Below the pieces are notes generated by a model. It was given only the letters and a program-made list of their open reading frames with translations. It was not told the DNA's origin and searched no databases. A DNA stretch of 50,136 nucleotides from Clostridium akagii DSM 12554 (GTDB taxonomy: Bacteria > Bacillota > Clostridia > Clostridiales > Clostridiaceae): NCBI RefSeq assembly GCF_000686725.1, contig NZ_JMLK01000027.1, positions 1 to 50,136 of the forward strand. Reading direction: 5' to 3'. This document shows, piece after piece, positions 26,192 to 36,896 of this stretch (its first letter is position 1; the number at the start of each line of letters is the position of its first letter). The position numbers and the translations under genes were made by a program.

Positions 26192-27761
26192 TTTTGTTTT
26201 CCTCCTTTAAGAGACTATATTCTACGGAATCAACTAGCGCTTCAAAGCTTGCTTCAATAATATCGCTCGAAACTCCAATTGTAGTCCATGTTTTATGCCC
26301 ATCTGTAGATTCAATGATAACTCTAACCTTTGCAGATGTTGCTTTTTCTGTGCCTATAACCCTTACCTTATAATCAGTTAAATACATAGATGAAATAGAC
26401 TTGTAAAACACACTAAGTGCTTTTCTAAGTGCAATGTCTAGAGCATTAACCGGACCATAGCCGTCTGCAGCAGTTACTTCCACAGTTTCATTTACCTTTA
26501 TTTTCATGGCAACAGTGGCACTTTTATCCGTGGTACTTGGTTTATCAATCATCATTTTATATTCTATAAGATGAAAAAATGGTCTAAAAAGTCCAAGTTC
26601 TTTTCTTACTAGTAGTTCAAAACTACCTTCAGCACCTTCAAATTGATAACCTTGGTATTCAAGTTCTTTTAATCTTTCAATTATCTTTTTTACCTGATCT
26701 GAATCTTTTTTAATATTAGGATCTACTGAATTTATAATAGACATTACCGTGCTTCTACCTGAAACTTCTGACATGAGTATTTTTCTTTCATTTCCAACAG
26801 TTTCTGGTGGCGCGTGTTCAAAAGAATGTGGGTTTTTATATACTGCATCAATATGCATTCCGCCTTTGTGTGCAAAGGCATAACTTCCAACGTATGGTTC
26901 TTTTTCATTTGGTATTACATTACTTACTTCACAAATATACCTATAAGTAGCTGTTAATTGTTCAAGGTTTTTTGGTGTGATTATATCATAACCCATTTTA
27001 ACCTGTAAATCTGCAATTATAGTGCTTAGATTTGCATTTCCACATCTTTCTCCAAAACCTGTTATAGTTCCTTGGACATGATTTACGCCATATTTTACAG
27101 CAATAATTGAATTAGCTACTGCATTTCCTGAATCATTATGACAGTGAATACCTAAGTTTTTAAAATGGTATTTATCTATAAGTTCTTTTAATATTTCACT
27201 AACCTCAAATGGCATTGTTCCACCATTTGTATCACAAAGTACCAATGAATCCGCACCTGCTTTTTCTGCAACTAGTAAAACTTTAATGGCATAATCCTTG
27301 TTTTTTTTATATCCATCAAAAAAATGTTCAGCATCAAAAATCACTTCTTTATTATGTAATTTTAAATACATAATACTATCATAGATCATATTTAAATTTT
27401 CTTCTAAAGTTGTTTTAATTATATCTGTAACATGAAAATCCCAGGCTTTTCCAAAAATTGCTATAACACTAGTTCCAGCGTTTATAAGTTCTTTGAGGTT
27501 CTGGTCATCCTTTGCCTTGATACCTATTTTTCTTGTGCTTCCAAAAGCACATATTTTGGCATTTTTAAGTGGAATTTGCTTTATTTCTCGAAAAAATTCC
27601 CTATCCTTTGGATTTGACCCTGGATTACCTGCTTCTATATAGTTTATGCCTATTTCGTCTAGTTTTTTTACTATTTTCATTTTATCTGACACACTAAAAG
27701 ATATACCCTGTGCTTGAGATCCATCTCTTAAAGTACTGTCAAAAATATACACTTTTCTCAT
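26133..27761 (-). CDS. cimA: (R)-citramalate synthase
   Basis: CimA condenses pyruvate with acetyl-CoA to citramalate, the first step of a threonine-independent route to isoleucine. The 542 residues start with [20 protein letters not shown], the DRE-TIM barrel signature with metal and substrate residues (DSTLRDG). [18 protein letters not shown] and [16 protein letters not shown] are the barrel's His-containing metal site, and [10 protein letters not shown] the linker. The C-terminal LeuA-dimer regulatory domain covers about residues 375-520. The start overlaps the leuA stop as ATGA. The last 19 residues run into leuC and look unconserved. Family relatives include LeuA, but the SQAQG form marks the CimA type. 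Confidence 0.92.
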   Translation of the reverse strand: MRKVYIFDSTLRDGSQAQGISFSVSDKMKIVKKLDEIGINYIEAGNPGSNPKDREFFREIKQIPLKNAKICAFGSTRKIGIKAKDDQNLKELINAGTSVIAIFGKAWDFHVTDIIKTTLEENLNMIYDSIMYLKLHNKEVIFDAEHFFDGYKKNKDYAIKVLLVAEKAGADSLVLCDTNGGTMPFEVSEILKELIDKYHFKNLGIHCHNDSGNAVANSIIAVKYGVNHVQGTITGFGERCGNANLSTIIADLQVKMGYDIITPKNLEQLTATYRYICEVSNVIPNEKEPYVGSYAFAHKGGMHIDAVYKNPHSFEHAPPETVGNERKILMSEVSGRSTVMSIINSVDPNIKKDSDQVKKIIERLKELEYQGYQFEGAEGSFELLVRKELGLFRPFFHLIEYKMMIDKPSTTDKSATVAMKIKVNETVEVTAADGYGPVNALDIALRKALSVFYKSISSMYLTDYKVRVIGTEKATSAKVRVIIESTDGHKTWTTIGVSSDIIEASFEALVDSVEYSLLKEENKNEQKCHDNDTKDISGTCRA

Positions 27762-29269
27762 TGTTCTTCTTCAACCATCTTATTAATTGCATTTATATAT
27801 GCATTTATACTAGCTTCCATTACATCTTCAGAAATATCTCTGCCAACAAAAATATCATTATTGCCTTGAATCTTAACTGTAACTTCTCCTAATGCATCTT
27901 TACCATCTGTAACAGATCTTATGGAATAGTCTTTAAGTTTTATATCCATTTTCAGTGTTCGTTCAATTGCTCTAAAAGCTGCATCTATCGATCCTTCACC
28001 TGAAGCTACTTCCGTCAAAATCTCATCACCTTTAAGAATCTGTACCGCAGCAGTGCAAATTATATTATTCCCGCTGTTGATTTGGAAGGATTTTAACTTA
28101 AAGGTTTCATTAAAACATTTTTTAGCATTTACAATAGCTTCTATATCCTTTGATGTTATATCTTTTTTTCTATCGGTTAATTCTTTGAATTTTTCAAACG
28201 TACTGTTTAATTCTTCTTTGGTAAGCTCTATATTCATATCCTTTAAATAACTATCAAAGGCATGCCTACCTGAAGATTTTCCTAGAACTATATGTGAAGT
28301 ATTTTTAATCCCTACAGATTCCGGAGTGATAATTTCATAAGTGGATTTCTCTTTTAATATACCATCTTGATGTATTCCTGACTCATGCAGAAATGCATTA
28401 GCACCCACAATTGCCTTGTTTGGCTGAATATAAACACTACTTAAAGAACTTACCAGATTACTAGTTCTATATATTTGTTCTGTATTTATATTTGTATAAA
28501 CATCAAGGAAACTTTTTCTTGTTTCAATCGCCATTACTATTTCTTCAAGTGCCGCATTTCCTGCTCTCTCACCTAACCCATTAATAGCACATTCTACTTG
28601 AGTTGCACCACCCATTACGCCTAAAAGTGAGTTTGCTACCGCCATGCCTAGGTCATTATGACAATGAACACTAACATCTACCTTTTCAATTCCTTTTGTA
28701 TTATCAACAATATATTTTATAAAATCACGATAGTCTGTTGGTATTGAATAACCAACCGTATCCGGTATATTTATTACTGTGGCTCCAGCTTCAATAACTT
28801 TTTCAAAAATATCACACAAAAAATCAGGATCACTTCTTGAAGCATCTTCAGCTGAAAATTCAATTTCATCAAATAAAGTTTTAGCATATCTAGTCATGGA
28901 TATAGTTCTCTCTAGTACCTCTTCTTTTGTCATATTAAGTTTATACTTCATATGAACTTCTGAAGTTGCAATAAATATGTGAAGTCTTGGTTTTTTTGCA
29001 TTCTTTAATGCAGCATATGCGGAATCAATATCACCCTTTACAGTTCTTGCCAGCGCAACTACAGTAGTATTTTCAAGGGTTTCTGCAATTTCTTTAACCG
29101 CTTTGAAATCATTGTCACTGGAAACTGGAAAACCAGCTTCTATAACATCCACATTTAATAATTCTAACTGCTTAGCTATAAGAACCTTTTCTTTAATATT
29201 TAAATTTACTCCTGGTGTCTGTTCCCCATCTCTAAGTGTTGTATCAAAAATTTTAATATGCTTACCCAT
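27758..29269 (-). CDS. leuA: 2-isopropylmalate synthase
   Basis: LeuA condenses 2-ketoisovalerate with acetyl-CoA, the committed step of leucine synthesis. The 503 residues begin IKIFDTTLRDGEQTPGVNLN, the DRE-TIM signature. DVSVHCHNDLGMAVANSLLG follows, with metal His residues, then INGLGERAGNAALEEIVMA and FLHESGIHQDGILK. The C-terminal allosteric domain (about residues 380-500), which binds leucine for feedback control, ends EVTVKIQGNNDIFVG. The ATG follows a GGGGGAG site. It is first in the leuA-cimA-leuCDB-ilvD run. A terminator separates it from ilvC. Confidence 0.95.
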   Translation of the reverse strand: MGKHIKIFDTTLRDGEQTPGVNLNIKEKVLIAKQLELLNVDVIEAGFPVSSDNDFKAVKEIAETLENTTVVALARTVKGDIDSAYAALKNAKKPRLHIFIATSEVHMKYKLNMTKEEVLERTISMTRYAKTLFDEIEFSAEDASRSDPDFLCDIFEKVIEAGATVINIPDTVGYSIPTDYRDFIKYIVDNTKGIEKVDVSVHCHNDLGMAVANSLLGVMGGATQVECAINGLGERAGNAALEEIVMAIETRKSFLDVYTNINTEQIYRTSNLVSSLSSVYIQPNKAIVGANAFLHESGIHQDGILKEKSTYEIITPESVGIKNTSHIVLGKSSGRHAFDSYLKDMNIELTKEELNSTFEKFKELTDRKKDITSKDIEAIVNAKKCFNETFKLKSFQINSGNNIICTAAVQILKGDEILTEVASGEGSIDAAFRAIERTLKMDIKLKDYSIRSVTDGKDALGEVTVKIQGNNDIFVGRDISEDVMEASINAYINAINKMVEEEQ

Positions 29270-29353
29270 AAAACTCCCCCATTTTTTAGCTAATATGCTT
29301 AGAAACCACGTTTATTGTGGAAATTTAAACTTGGTTTTATATTAAGGGGTATT

Positions 29354-29386
29354 CAAAAAAATAACTAGTAAGTACGCTAGTTATTT
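29354..29386 (-). terminator. Terminator between ilvC and leuA
   Basis: AATAACTAG and CTAGTTATT arms with a T-run on the minus strand downstream. It would end ilvC transcripts or act as an attenuator before leuA. A distinct leuA promoter was not obvious in the 85 bases that follow. Confidence 0.7.
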
Positions 29387-29407
29387 TTAATCATACTTCT
29401 TAATTTT

Positions 29408-30412
<1,005 letters not shown>

Positions 30413-30580
30413 CTAGTATATTTATTTAAAAATTTAGCTACCAACCAATTTGTTTAAGTGCACAAATCATCTACCCCAAAAATAAGCATTTTACAACTTA
30501 AAGATAACTGAAATTTGCTACTGCATTTCTCAATACACATTGTTGATTGAATAGCTGCAATTTTCACTAACTTTTCAAAA

Positions 30581-30609
30581 ATCGTACCACCAAAGAAATT
30601 AATTGTCAA
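30581..30609 (-). promoter_or_regulatory. Promoter of ilvC
   Basis: TTGACA (30604-30609) and TACGAT (30581-30586) are 17 nt apart on the minus strand. The leader to ilvC contains a small hairpin (ATTTGT/ACAAAT) but no T-box consensus or complementary terminator. Confidence 0.7.
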
Positions 30610-30736
30610 CAAATTCATTGTTTTTTATTGATTATTAACAGTTTCACAAAATACAACCCACTTAATTTCTAATTCAGAAGTATTTATCTGTATTTTAATG
30701 ATAAATAGTAAATTTGAACTTTCATCCAAAAATCAG

Positions 30737-30765
30737 TTGACTAATTATTGCGAACATAGTATATT
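30737..30765 (+). promoter_or_regulatory. Promoter of the T-box-ilvB transcript
   Basis: TTGACT (30737-30742) and TATATT (30760-30765) are 17 nt apart. Initiation near 30772 would give a leader of about 350 nt before ilvB. Confidence 0.65.
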
Positions 30766-30784
30766 TAGACATAAATATTAAAGC

Positions 30785-31071
30785 ATTAAAAACGTTGAAA
30801 GAGAAAAGTAAGTGTATGGGATGTCCAAAAGAGAGCGGGGGTAGCTGAAAACCTGCGGATAATTATATGCCGAAACTCACTCTGGAGTTGCAGACTGAAA
30901 TTAATAGTAAGTCGTGCCGGCATTGCCGTTACAATTAATTAAGATATAAATTTGGGTGGTACCGCGAAGCAGTTTCCTCGCCCCAGGCAGGAAGGCTGTT
31001 TTTTGTTTTCAAAAAATTTCGGGCGGTACCACAAATAGAACACACGCCCTAGGGTCCGTGTGTATTTTTTT
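30785..31071 (+). promoter_or_regulatory. Leucine-type T-box leader with two antiterminator/terminator modules
   Basis: T-box RNAs sense uncharged tRNA. Stem I features are visible: AGAGAGC, GCTGAAAACCTGC, and the specifier loop GAAACTCACTCTGGAGT, where CTC (Leu) precedes ACTCTGGAGT. The T-box proper, GGGTGGTACCGCG, is at 30954-30966. Its GGGTG can pair with CGCCC (antiterminator), or CAGTTTCCT/AGGAAGGCTG forms a terminator before TTTTTT (30970-31004). A second set follows: GGGCGGTACCACA (31021-31033), its partner CGCCC, and the terminator ACACACG/CGTGTGT plus T-run (31040-31071). Only one stem I precedes both. Confidence 0.9.
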
Positions 31072-31121
31072 ACTCTTTTTTAAATTTAAGTATTGATTAT
31101 AAATATTAGGGGGCTTTAAAA

Positions 31122-32774
31122 TTGAAATTATTAGGAGCTAAGGTATTACTAGAATGTTTAAAGGAACAAGGTGTTGATGTAGTTTTTGGTTATCCAGGTG
31201 GGGCCGTATTGCCAATATATGATGCACTGTATGGTGAAAGAAAAATCAAACATATACTTACAGCCCATGAGCAGGGGGCTACTCATGCAGCTGACGGTTA
31301 TGCTAGAACTACGGGTAGAGTTGGTGTTGTTATAACCACATCCGGTCCAGGAGCAACTAATACAGTTACTGGAATTGCTACAGCCTACATGGACTCAGTG
31401 CCTATGGTTGTTTTTACAGGGCAGGTTGCACAACCCTTTATAGGTAAATCTTCTTTTCAAGAAGTTAATATAACAAATATCACCTCTTCAATCACTAAAG
31501 AAAACTATGCAGTTCGGGAACCAGAAAACCTTGCGGACACCATAAGAAAAGCCTTTAAAGCAGCACAAAGTGGTCGTCCAGGTCCAGTACTTGTGGATAT
31601 TCCAAAAGACATACAGATGGCTGAAATTGAATATATTTTTGTTCATTCTGAAAAATTAGTTCCTAAGGAATTTAATTCAAACCTTACAGATGCAATTAGA
31701 CTAATAAATGAATGTAAAAAGCCAATGATATATGCTGGCGGTGGAGTAAACATATCAAATGCAGCTGATGAATTGTATGCTTTTGCTAAAAAAATAAACT
31801 CTCCAGTCACCTGCTCGCTTATGGGAATTGGCGCTTTTCCAGGAAAAGATGAACTATACACTGGAATGATAGGAATGCATGGAACTTATGCATCCAACCA
31901 TGGGGTTTCACAATGTGACCTTTTAATTGCAATTGGTTCTCGTTTTAGTGATAGAGTTACAAGTAAAATAAGCAGTTTTGCACCAAATGCAAAAATAATT
32001 CACATAGATATAGATCCTTCTGAGTTCAACAAAAATATACCTGAAGATGTATCTATATGTGGGGACGTGAAAAAAGTACTGGTGGCACTTCAAGATTTAA
32101 TATCAGAAAAAAAAGAAGTAGAATGGCTAGAGCAAGTTTCTAAGTGGAAAAAGGCCCATCCTCTAAATTATCTAGATGAAAGTACATTAAGCCCTCAACT
32201 TATTTTAAACAAGCTTTATAATATAACAATGGGTGAGTGTATAATCACTACGGAAGTAGGACAAAATCAGATTTGGGCAGCTCAATTTTTTACCTTTAAT
32301 AAACCACGAACCTTTATTACTTCTGGAGGTCTTGGGACAATGGGTTATGGTCTTAGTTCAGCTATAGGTGTATGCATTGGAAATCCTGATAAAAAGGTAG
32401 TAAATGTTGCTGGAGATGGAAGCTTTAAAATGAATTCCATAGAACTTTCCACTATATCAAAGTACCAATTGCCAGTAATACAACTAGTTTTTAATAACCA
32501 TGTACTTGGAATGGTCCACCAATGGCAAGATATGTTTTTTGAAGGTAATTTCTCTCATTCTGAATTTGGATCTGAAGTTGACTTTGTCAAACTTGGAGAA
32601 GCTTACGGTATAAAATCCATTCGTATATCAAAAAACGAAGAGATTGACGACGCCTTAAAACTTGCAGTACAAGCAAATGCTCCATTTATTATAGAATGTG
32701 ATATATGTCCAAATGATAAGGTATTCCCTATTGTAGCTCCAGGTGCAAATATTACAGACCTTATGGAAAATTAA
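31122..32774 (+). CDS. ilvB: Acetolactate synthase large (catalytic) subunit
   Basis: IlvB makes acetolactate or acetohydroxybutyrate from pyruvate (plus 2-ketobutyrate) using thiamine diphosphate and FAD. The 550 residues start at TTG 31122 behind AGGGGGC. The PYR domain has VFGYPGGAVLPIYDAL and HEQGATHAADGYAR with the catalytic Glu. The central domain follows. The PP domain has GDGSFKMNSIELSTISKYQL, the ThDP/metal GDG-N motif with NNHVLGMVHQWQ completing it. It is controlled by the T-box. No regulatory subunit gene (ilvN/ilvH) follows; a terminator does. Confidence 0.95.
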   Translation: MKLLGAKVLLECLKEQGVDVVFGYPGGAVLPIYDALYGERKIKHILTAHEQGATHAADGYARTTGRVGVVITTSGPGATNTVTGIATAYMDSVPMVVFTGQVAQPFIGKSSFQEVNITNITSSITKENYAVREPENLADTIRKAFKAAQSGRPGPVLVDIPKDIQMAEIEYIFVHSEKLVPKEFNSNLTDAIRLINECKKPMIYAGGGVNISNAADELYAFAKKINSPVTCSLMGIGAFPGKDELYTGMIGMHGTYASNHGVSQCDLLIAIGSRFSDRVTSKISSFAPNAKIIHIDIDPSEFNKNIPEDVSICGDVKKVLVALQDLISEKKEVEWLEQVSKWKKAHPLNYLDESTLSPQLILNKLYNITMGECIITTEVGQNQIWAAQFFTFNKPRTFITSGGLGTMGYGLSSAIGVCIGNPDKKVVNVAGDGSFKMNSIELSTISKYQLPVIQLVFNNHVLGMVHQWQDMFFEGNFSHSEFGSEVDFVKLGEAYGIKSIRISKNEEIDDALKLAVQANAPFIIECDICPNDKVFPIVAPGANITDLMEN

Positions 32775-32839
32775 ATTTAATTCATGTGATAAAAAAAGTG
32801 CTGCAATAAAGCTAACTAAGCTACCTTCAATATAAAGGT

Positions 32840-32882
32840 AAAACCCTGAATAAAGATATTAACTCCATTCAGGGTTTTTATA
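32840..32882. terminator. Bidirectional terminator between ilvB and pbuG
   Basis: AAAACCCTGAAT and ATTCAGGGTTTT form a 12-bp stem with A- and T-rich flanks. It serves the converging ilvB (+) and pbuG (-) transcripts. Confidence 0.85.
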
Positions 32883-32891
32883 AAATTTATT

Positions 32892-34253
32892 TTACTGTGG
32901 TAATAAAGCAAATCTTATTATAAATATCACCGCTAGTATGTATACCAATGGATGAACCTCTTTGCGCCTACCAGTAGCTACTTTCATTATTGGATAAGCT
33001 ATTAATCCAGCTGCTATACCATTTGATATACTATAAGTAAATGGCATCATAACTATTGTTAAAAAAGCTGGGAATGCTTCAGTGAAATCATTAAAATCAA
33101 TTTTGGTTACTGCTGATATCATTAGTACTCCTACTATTATAAGTGCTGGAGCAGTTGCTTCTGTTGGAACCATACCTACAAGTCCTGAGAAGAACAATGC
33201 AACTATGAAAAGTAGTCCAGTTACTAAAGATGTAAGTCCAGTTCTACCACCTTCTGCAACTCCTGCAGTTGATTCAACGTAAGTTACTACAGTACTTGTA
33301 CCGAAAATAGAACCTGCAGTTGTAGCAACTGCATCACATATTAATGCTTTTGACAAATTTTTAACTCTGCCATTCTCATCTAACATATTTGCTTTTTCCG
33401 CTGTTCCAACTAATGTTCCTATTGTATCAAACAAGTCAACTAAACATATTGTTATTACTACCATTACTAAACTTGTTAAAGCAATTACTAAGCCACCCTT
33501 TGCATCAAGAAGTCCTGAAAAATTCATTTTAAAGAAAGTCGATGATATGCTTGGTGGTGCGCTTAAAAGTTTACTTATTGCTACTGGATGAGTTATCTTC
33601 ATTGGTATCCCTATTATTGTAGTAACAATTATACCAATTAATATTGAACCTTTTATTTTTCTAGCCATTAATATTGCTGTAATTACAAGTCCTATTAATG
33701 TTAATGCCGCACTTGGTTCTATTAGTTTACCAAAAGAAACCAAAGTATCTGGATTGGCAACTACAACTCCACCATCCTTTAACCCTATAATTGCTATAAA
33801 CAAACCAATACCCGCTGATATAGAAAGTTTTAGAGTTCTAGGAAGTGCATCCACTATTTTCTCTCGTATAGAGGTTAACGTTATTATTATAAATAAAATT
33901 CCTGAGATAAAAACTGCTGCTAATGCTTCCTGCCATGTATAATGTAATGTTAAAACTACCGTGTATGTAAAAAATGCATTAAGTCCCATACCTGGTGCCT
34001 GAGCAAATGGTAGGTTAGCATATAATGCCATGATAAGTGTACCAACTGCAGATGCTATACATGTTGCAACGAATACACCATTTGGGTTCATACCCGTAAT
34101 CTTTAGTATGTTTGGGTTTACAAAAATAATATAAGACATTGCAATAAAAGTTGTAAAACCAGCTATAATTTCTGTTCTGACGTTAGTATTATTTTCTGTC
34201 AGTTTAAAGTATGATTCCAAAAAACCATTTTGTTTGTTCGGTGTTGAATTCAA
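32892..34253 (-). CDS. pbuG: NCS2/AzgA-type hypoxanthine/guanine permease
   Basis: This integral membrane protein imports purine bases with protons. The 453 residues contain the AzgA/PbuG signatures: EIIAGFTTFIAMSYIIFVNP near residues 30-50, QAPGMGLNAFFTYTVV, DLFDTIGTLVGTA with the substrate-site Asp, and STVVTYVESTAGVAEGGRTG with the conserved Glu in the re-entrant region. About 12-14 hydrophobic segments are seen. The start is TTG at 34251-34253 behind GAGGAGGAATAAA. A guanine-type riboswitch in the leader supports a guanine/hypoxanthine role, like pbuG of Bacillus. Confidence 0.88.
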   Translation of the reverse strand: MNSTPNKQNGFLESYFKLTENNTNVRTEIIAGFTTFIAMSYIIFVNPNILKITGMNPNGVFVATCIASAVGTLIMALYANLPFAQAPGMGLNAFFTYTVVLTLHYTWQEALAAVFISGILFIIITLTSIREKIVDALPRTLKLSISAGIGLFIAIIGLKDGGVVVANPDTLVSFGKLIEPSAALTLIGLVITAILMARKIKGSILIGIIVTTIIGIPMKITHPVAISKLLSAPPSISSTFFKMNFSGLLDAKGGLVIALTSLVMVVITICLVDLFDTIGTLVGTAEKANMLDENGRVKNLSKALICDAVATTAGSIFGTSTVVTYVESTAGVAEGGRTGLTSLVTGLLFIVALFFSGLVGMVPTEATAPALIIVGVLMISAVTKIDFNDFTEAFPAFLTIVMMPFTYSISNGIAAGLIAYPIMKVATGRRKEVHPLVYILAVIFIIRFALLPQ

Positions 34254-34286
34254 AATTTATTCCTCCTCTAAATATAATAAAATTTC

Positions 34287-34308
34287 CGGTTTGCCTACAA
34301 GTAAACCG
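34287..34308 (-). terminator. Hairpin of the riboswitch expression platform (probable)
   Basis: CGGTTT and AAACCG arms (6 bp, extended by neighbouring pairs) lie between the aptamer and the pbuG start. They are followed by AAATTTTATTATATTT rather than a clean T-run. This is likely the terminator or anti-ribosome-site stem that the aptamer controls. Confidence 0.45.
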
Positions 34309-34355
34309 CTAGTTCCATATTTTATATAAAAGAAATAAAATATAATCTATTCAGT

Positions 34356-34423
34356 CACCCATAGACAAGATTTTACGGATCTTGGTAGAAACTCCCAAAC
34401 CAATTTTTAGGATTATACGGATG
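34356..34423 (-). promoter_or_regulatory. Purine (guanine-type) riboswitch aptamer
   Basis: On the minus strand: P1 CATCC/GGGTG, TATAATCC, then GTTTCTACC and CCGTAAAATCTTG followed by TCTATGGG. These are the conserved core of purine riboswitches. The base that pairs with the ligand (position 74 in xpt numbering, in G-T-C-T-A) is C, which means guanine or hypoxanthine. The base before it is T instead of the usual A. It controls pbuG. Confidence 0.88.
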
Positions 34424-34589
34424 TAATATTTTATTTTACTACAAAGCGAATTTTATCACTTAAAAAAACAAAAGTCAACATAAGTTATATTTTTCGAATT
34501 AAGCTATATATTAATGTAATAAAAGTACGATAATATAATGTAGCTACTATATTTTACTAGTGTTACTAATTGTAAATGAGGTGTGAAAA

Positions 34590-35633
34590 ATGCTAGCAAA
34601 TAAAAAATCATTACCAATCAATCAGTTAAAAGTTGGAATGTTATCAGCAAACAATATAAATTTTGAAAACAGATTGCTACTTGCTAAGGGTTCTACTATA
34701 ACAGAATCAGCAATTAAAACATTAAAACAAAATTATATAGTTGATAGTGTTGAGATTTACATTCCTAATAGTTCTGAAGAAGTGCCTGGAATTAAAGTTA
34801 CAACTGCTCAAGAGCTTGAAACAGCTTTTAATGAGTTTTCTTCAAGTTTAGAGAATGTATTTAATAGTCTTTCCAAAAACATTGAGGAATTAAGAGCTTT
34901 TTCAAATAAAATTCAAGATGAATTTTCAAGGACAGGATTAGTTATCCGAGATATAATCTTCTCAAGCACTACTAATATAAGCATTTATAGACACAGTGTT
35001 AACGTATCTGCCATTGGTTTTATACTTGGAAAATGGGTCGGCCTTAATGAAACCGAAATAAATTTATTAACATATTCAGCATTATTACACGATTTTGGAA
35101 AAACCAAAATAAATAAGTACATATTAAATAAAAAAATCAATCTTACATTAAGCGAAAAAAACATTATAAAATCTCATCCCATTCTAGGTTATAATTTTGT
35201 CAAAACTATTCCATATTTGGATTCATCCGTAGGATATGGGGTACTTATGCATCATGAGAGAAATGATGGTTCTGGCTACCCATTAGGCATTAAAGAAGAA
35301 AAAATACATAAATTTGCTAAAATAATAGCAATTGCAGATTTATTTGACAACATTAGCTCCAATAGTACACAAAATCCTTTTGATGCACTGAGAATTATTC
35401 AAGAGGAAAGCCACTATAGCCTCGATATTAAATATTGCAATATGTTTTTACACCATATAATAAATTATTGCATGGGAGAAACCGTTATTTTAAATGATGA
35501 TCGTCATTGCAAAGTTATCAAGGTTGACATAAATGATCTAGCTCACCCACTACTCCTAGATGAAAAGGAGAACAACTTTATTGATCTAAAAGAAGAAAAA
35601 AATCTATATATTAAAGATATGCTTGTTTCCTAA
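34590..35633 (+). CDS. HD-GYP domain protein, probable cyclic-di-GMP phosphodiesterase
   Basis: HD-GYP proteins hydrolyse cyclic di-GMP to GMP. The 347 residues have an N-terminal region of about 120 residues resembling the DUF3391-like part (SLPINQLKVGMLSANNI). The HD domain follows, with RHSVNVSAIGFILGKW, YSALLHDFGKTKI carrying the HD metal pair, and ILGYNFVKTIPYL. The GYP motif appears as MHHERNDGSGYPLGI, then KIIAIADLFDNISS. All metal ligands of the consensus appear present. The ATG follows AATGAGGTGTGAAAA. No membrane helix or receiver domain is seen, so it is cytosolic. Confidence 0.9.
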   Translation: MLANKKSLPINQLKVGMLSANNINFENRLLLAKGSTITESAIKTLKQNYIVDSVEIYIPNSSEEVPGIKVTTAQELETAFNEFSSSLENVFNSLSKNIEELRAFSNKIQDEFSRTGLVIRDIIFSSTTNISIYRHSVNVSAIGFILGKWVGLNETEINLLTYSALLHDFGKTKINKYILNKKINLTLSEKNIIKSHPILGYNFVKTIPYLDSSVGYGVLMHHERNDGSGYPLGIKEEKIHKFAKIIAIADLFDNISSNSTQNPFDALRIIQEESHYSLDIKYCNMFLHHIINYCMGETVILNDDRHCKVIKVDINDLAHPLLLDEKENNFIDLKEEKNLYIKDMLVS

Positions 35634-35646
35634 TTATTTTCAAAAA

Positions 35647-35696
35647 AATAGGGATATAAGTAGATCCCATTGCCTGGATCTACTTATATCCCTATT
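35647..35696. terminator. Long perfect hairpin between HD-GYP and mreB
   Basis: Arms 35647-35667 and 35676-35696 are perfect complements (21 bp: AATAGGGATATAAGTAGATC plus C) around an 8-nt loop, with an A-run before and a T-rich tail after. It is a bidirectional terminator for converging genes. Confidence 0.85.
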
Positions 35697-35736
35697 CATT
35701 TATTTTTCCAAGAAAAATTTTCTATAACTCTTATAA

Positions 35737-36747
35737 CTATCTTTCTTCAGACTTATCTATCATATCTAAACATTGGCCTGCACCAATAACAACGCAATCA
35801 AGAGGAAACTCTGCAATAAAAGTAGGTATCTTAGTTTCACTAGATATAAGTTTATCTAGACCTCTTAGCATAGCTCCGCCACCTGTAAGCATTATTCCTT
35901 TATCCATTATGTCCCCTGAAAGTTCTGGTGGGATTTGTTCAAGGGTAGTTTTAATTATTTCCAGTATCAATGATACTGAATCCTTCAAAGCATCTTGTAT
36001 TTGACCCTCTGTAATAGTAATAAGCTTTGGAAGACCCGTAGGTAAATCTCTTCCTATTATTTCCATAGTTAGCTTTTCGTCATCTTCTTCATAATATGCT
36101 GAGCCTAGTTCAATTTTAATATTTTCAGCTGTTCTTTCTCCTATGAGTAGATTAAATTCTTTCTTCATATAGCTAATTATCGCCTCATCTAATTCATCTC
36201 CTGCTACTCTTAATGAATTACTTACAACAATTCCTCCAAGAGAAACAACCGCTACTTCAGTGGTACCTCCACCTATATCAACTACCATACTTCCAACAGG
36301 TTCATTAACGGGTAACCCTGCGCCTATTGCAGCTGCCATAGGTTCCTCAAGAAGCATAACCTTACGTGCTCCCGCTTGATTTGTTGCTTCGGTAATTGCT
36401 CTTTTTTCCACCTCTGTAATTCCTAGTGGATAACAAATTACAATTTTAGCACTTGAAAAAGTATTTCTTCCAGTAACTCTTTCAACAAAACTCTTGAGTA
36501 ATTGTTGAGTCATTTCAAAATCTGCAATTACACCATCTTTTAGTGGTCTAAAAGCCACAATATTTTCTGGTGTTCTGCCTATCATATTTTTAGCCTCTAA
36601 TCCTACGGCTAAAACATTTTTATTCATAGTATTTATAGCAACCACAGTAGGCTCTCTTAACACGATACCTTTCCCTTTTACATATATTAATGTATTTGCT
36701 GTTCCTAAATCTATTCCCATCTCTTTAGACATTCCGAAAAATCCCAA
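35737..36747 (-). CDS. mreB: MreB/Mbl-type bacterial actin
   Basis: MreB polymers guide cell-wall synthesis along the rod. The 336 residues show the actin-fold phosphate loops [19 protein letters not shown] and [20 protein letters not shown], the MreB-specific [20 protein letters not shown], and the adenosine loop [13 protein letters not shown]. The start is TTG at 36745-36747 behind GAGAGGAGATTTTTAA. It has no mreCD partner here, so it is an additional or stand-alone copy (mreB, mbl or mreBH type, not separable by eye). Confidence 0.92.
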   Translation of the reverse strand: MGFFGMSKEMGIDLGTANTLIYVKGKGIVLREPTVVAINTMNKNVLAVGLEAKNMIGRTPENIVAFRPLKDGVIADFEMTQQLLKSFVERVTGRNTFSSAKIVICYPLGITEVEKRAITEATNQAGARKVMLLEEPMAAAIGAGLPVNEPVGSMVVDIGGGTTEVAVVSLGGIVVSNSLRVAGDELDEAIISYMKKEFNLLIGERTAENIKIELGSAYYEEDDEKLTMEIIGRDLPTGLPKLITITEGQIQDALKDSVSLILEIIKTTLEQIPPELSGDIMDKGIMLTGGGAMLRGLDKLISSETKIPTFIAEFPLDCVVIGAGQCLDMIDKSEER

Positions 36748-36896
36748 TTAAAAATCTCCTCTCAAATTTATACTACATCGATTGTTCATATTTATATAAA
36801 AGAGAATATATTGACTTTCTCTAATCTTTTCTATGTAAATCAGAATTATTATCTTACACTATATTACAATTTTTTATTCACAATCTATGTACTATA

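Noticed and set aside
30570-30600. GGTGGTACGA on the minus strand in the ilvC promoter resembles a T-box.
   Set aside because: It overlaps the -10 region of a good promoter, so it is mostly not transcribed, and no antiterminator partner or stem I is present.
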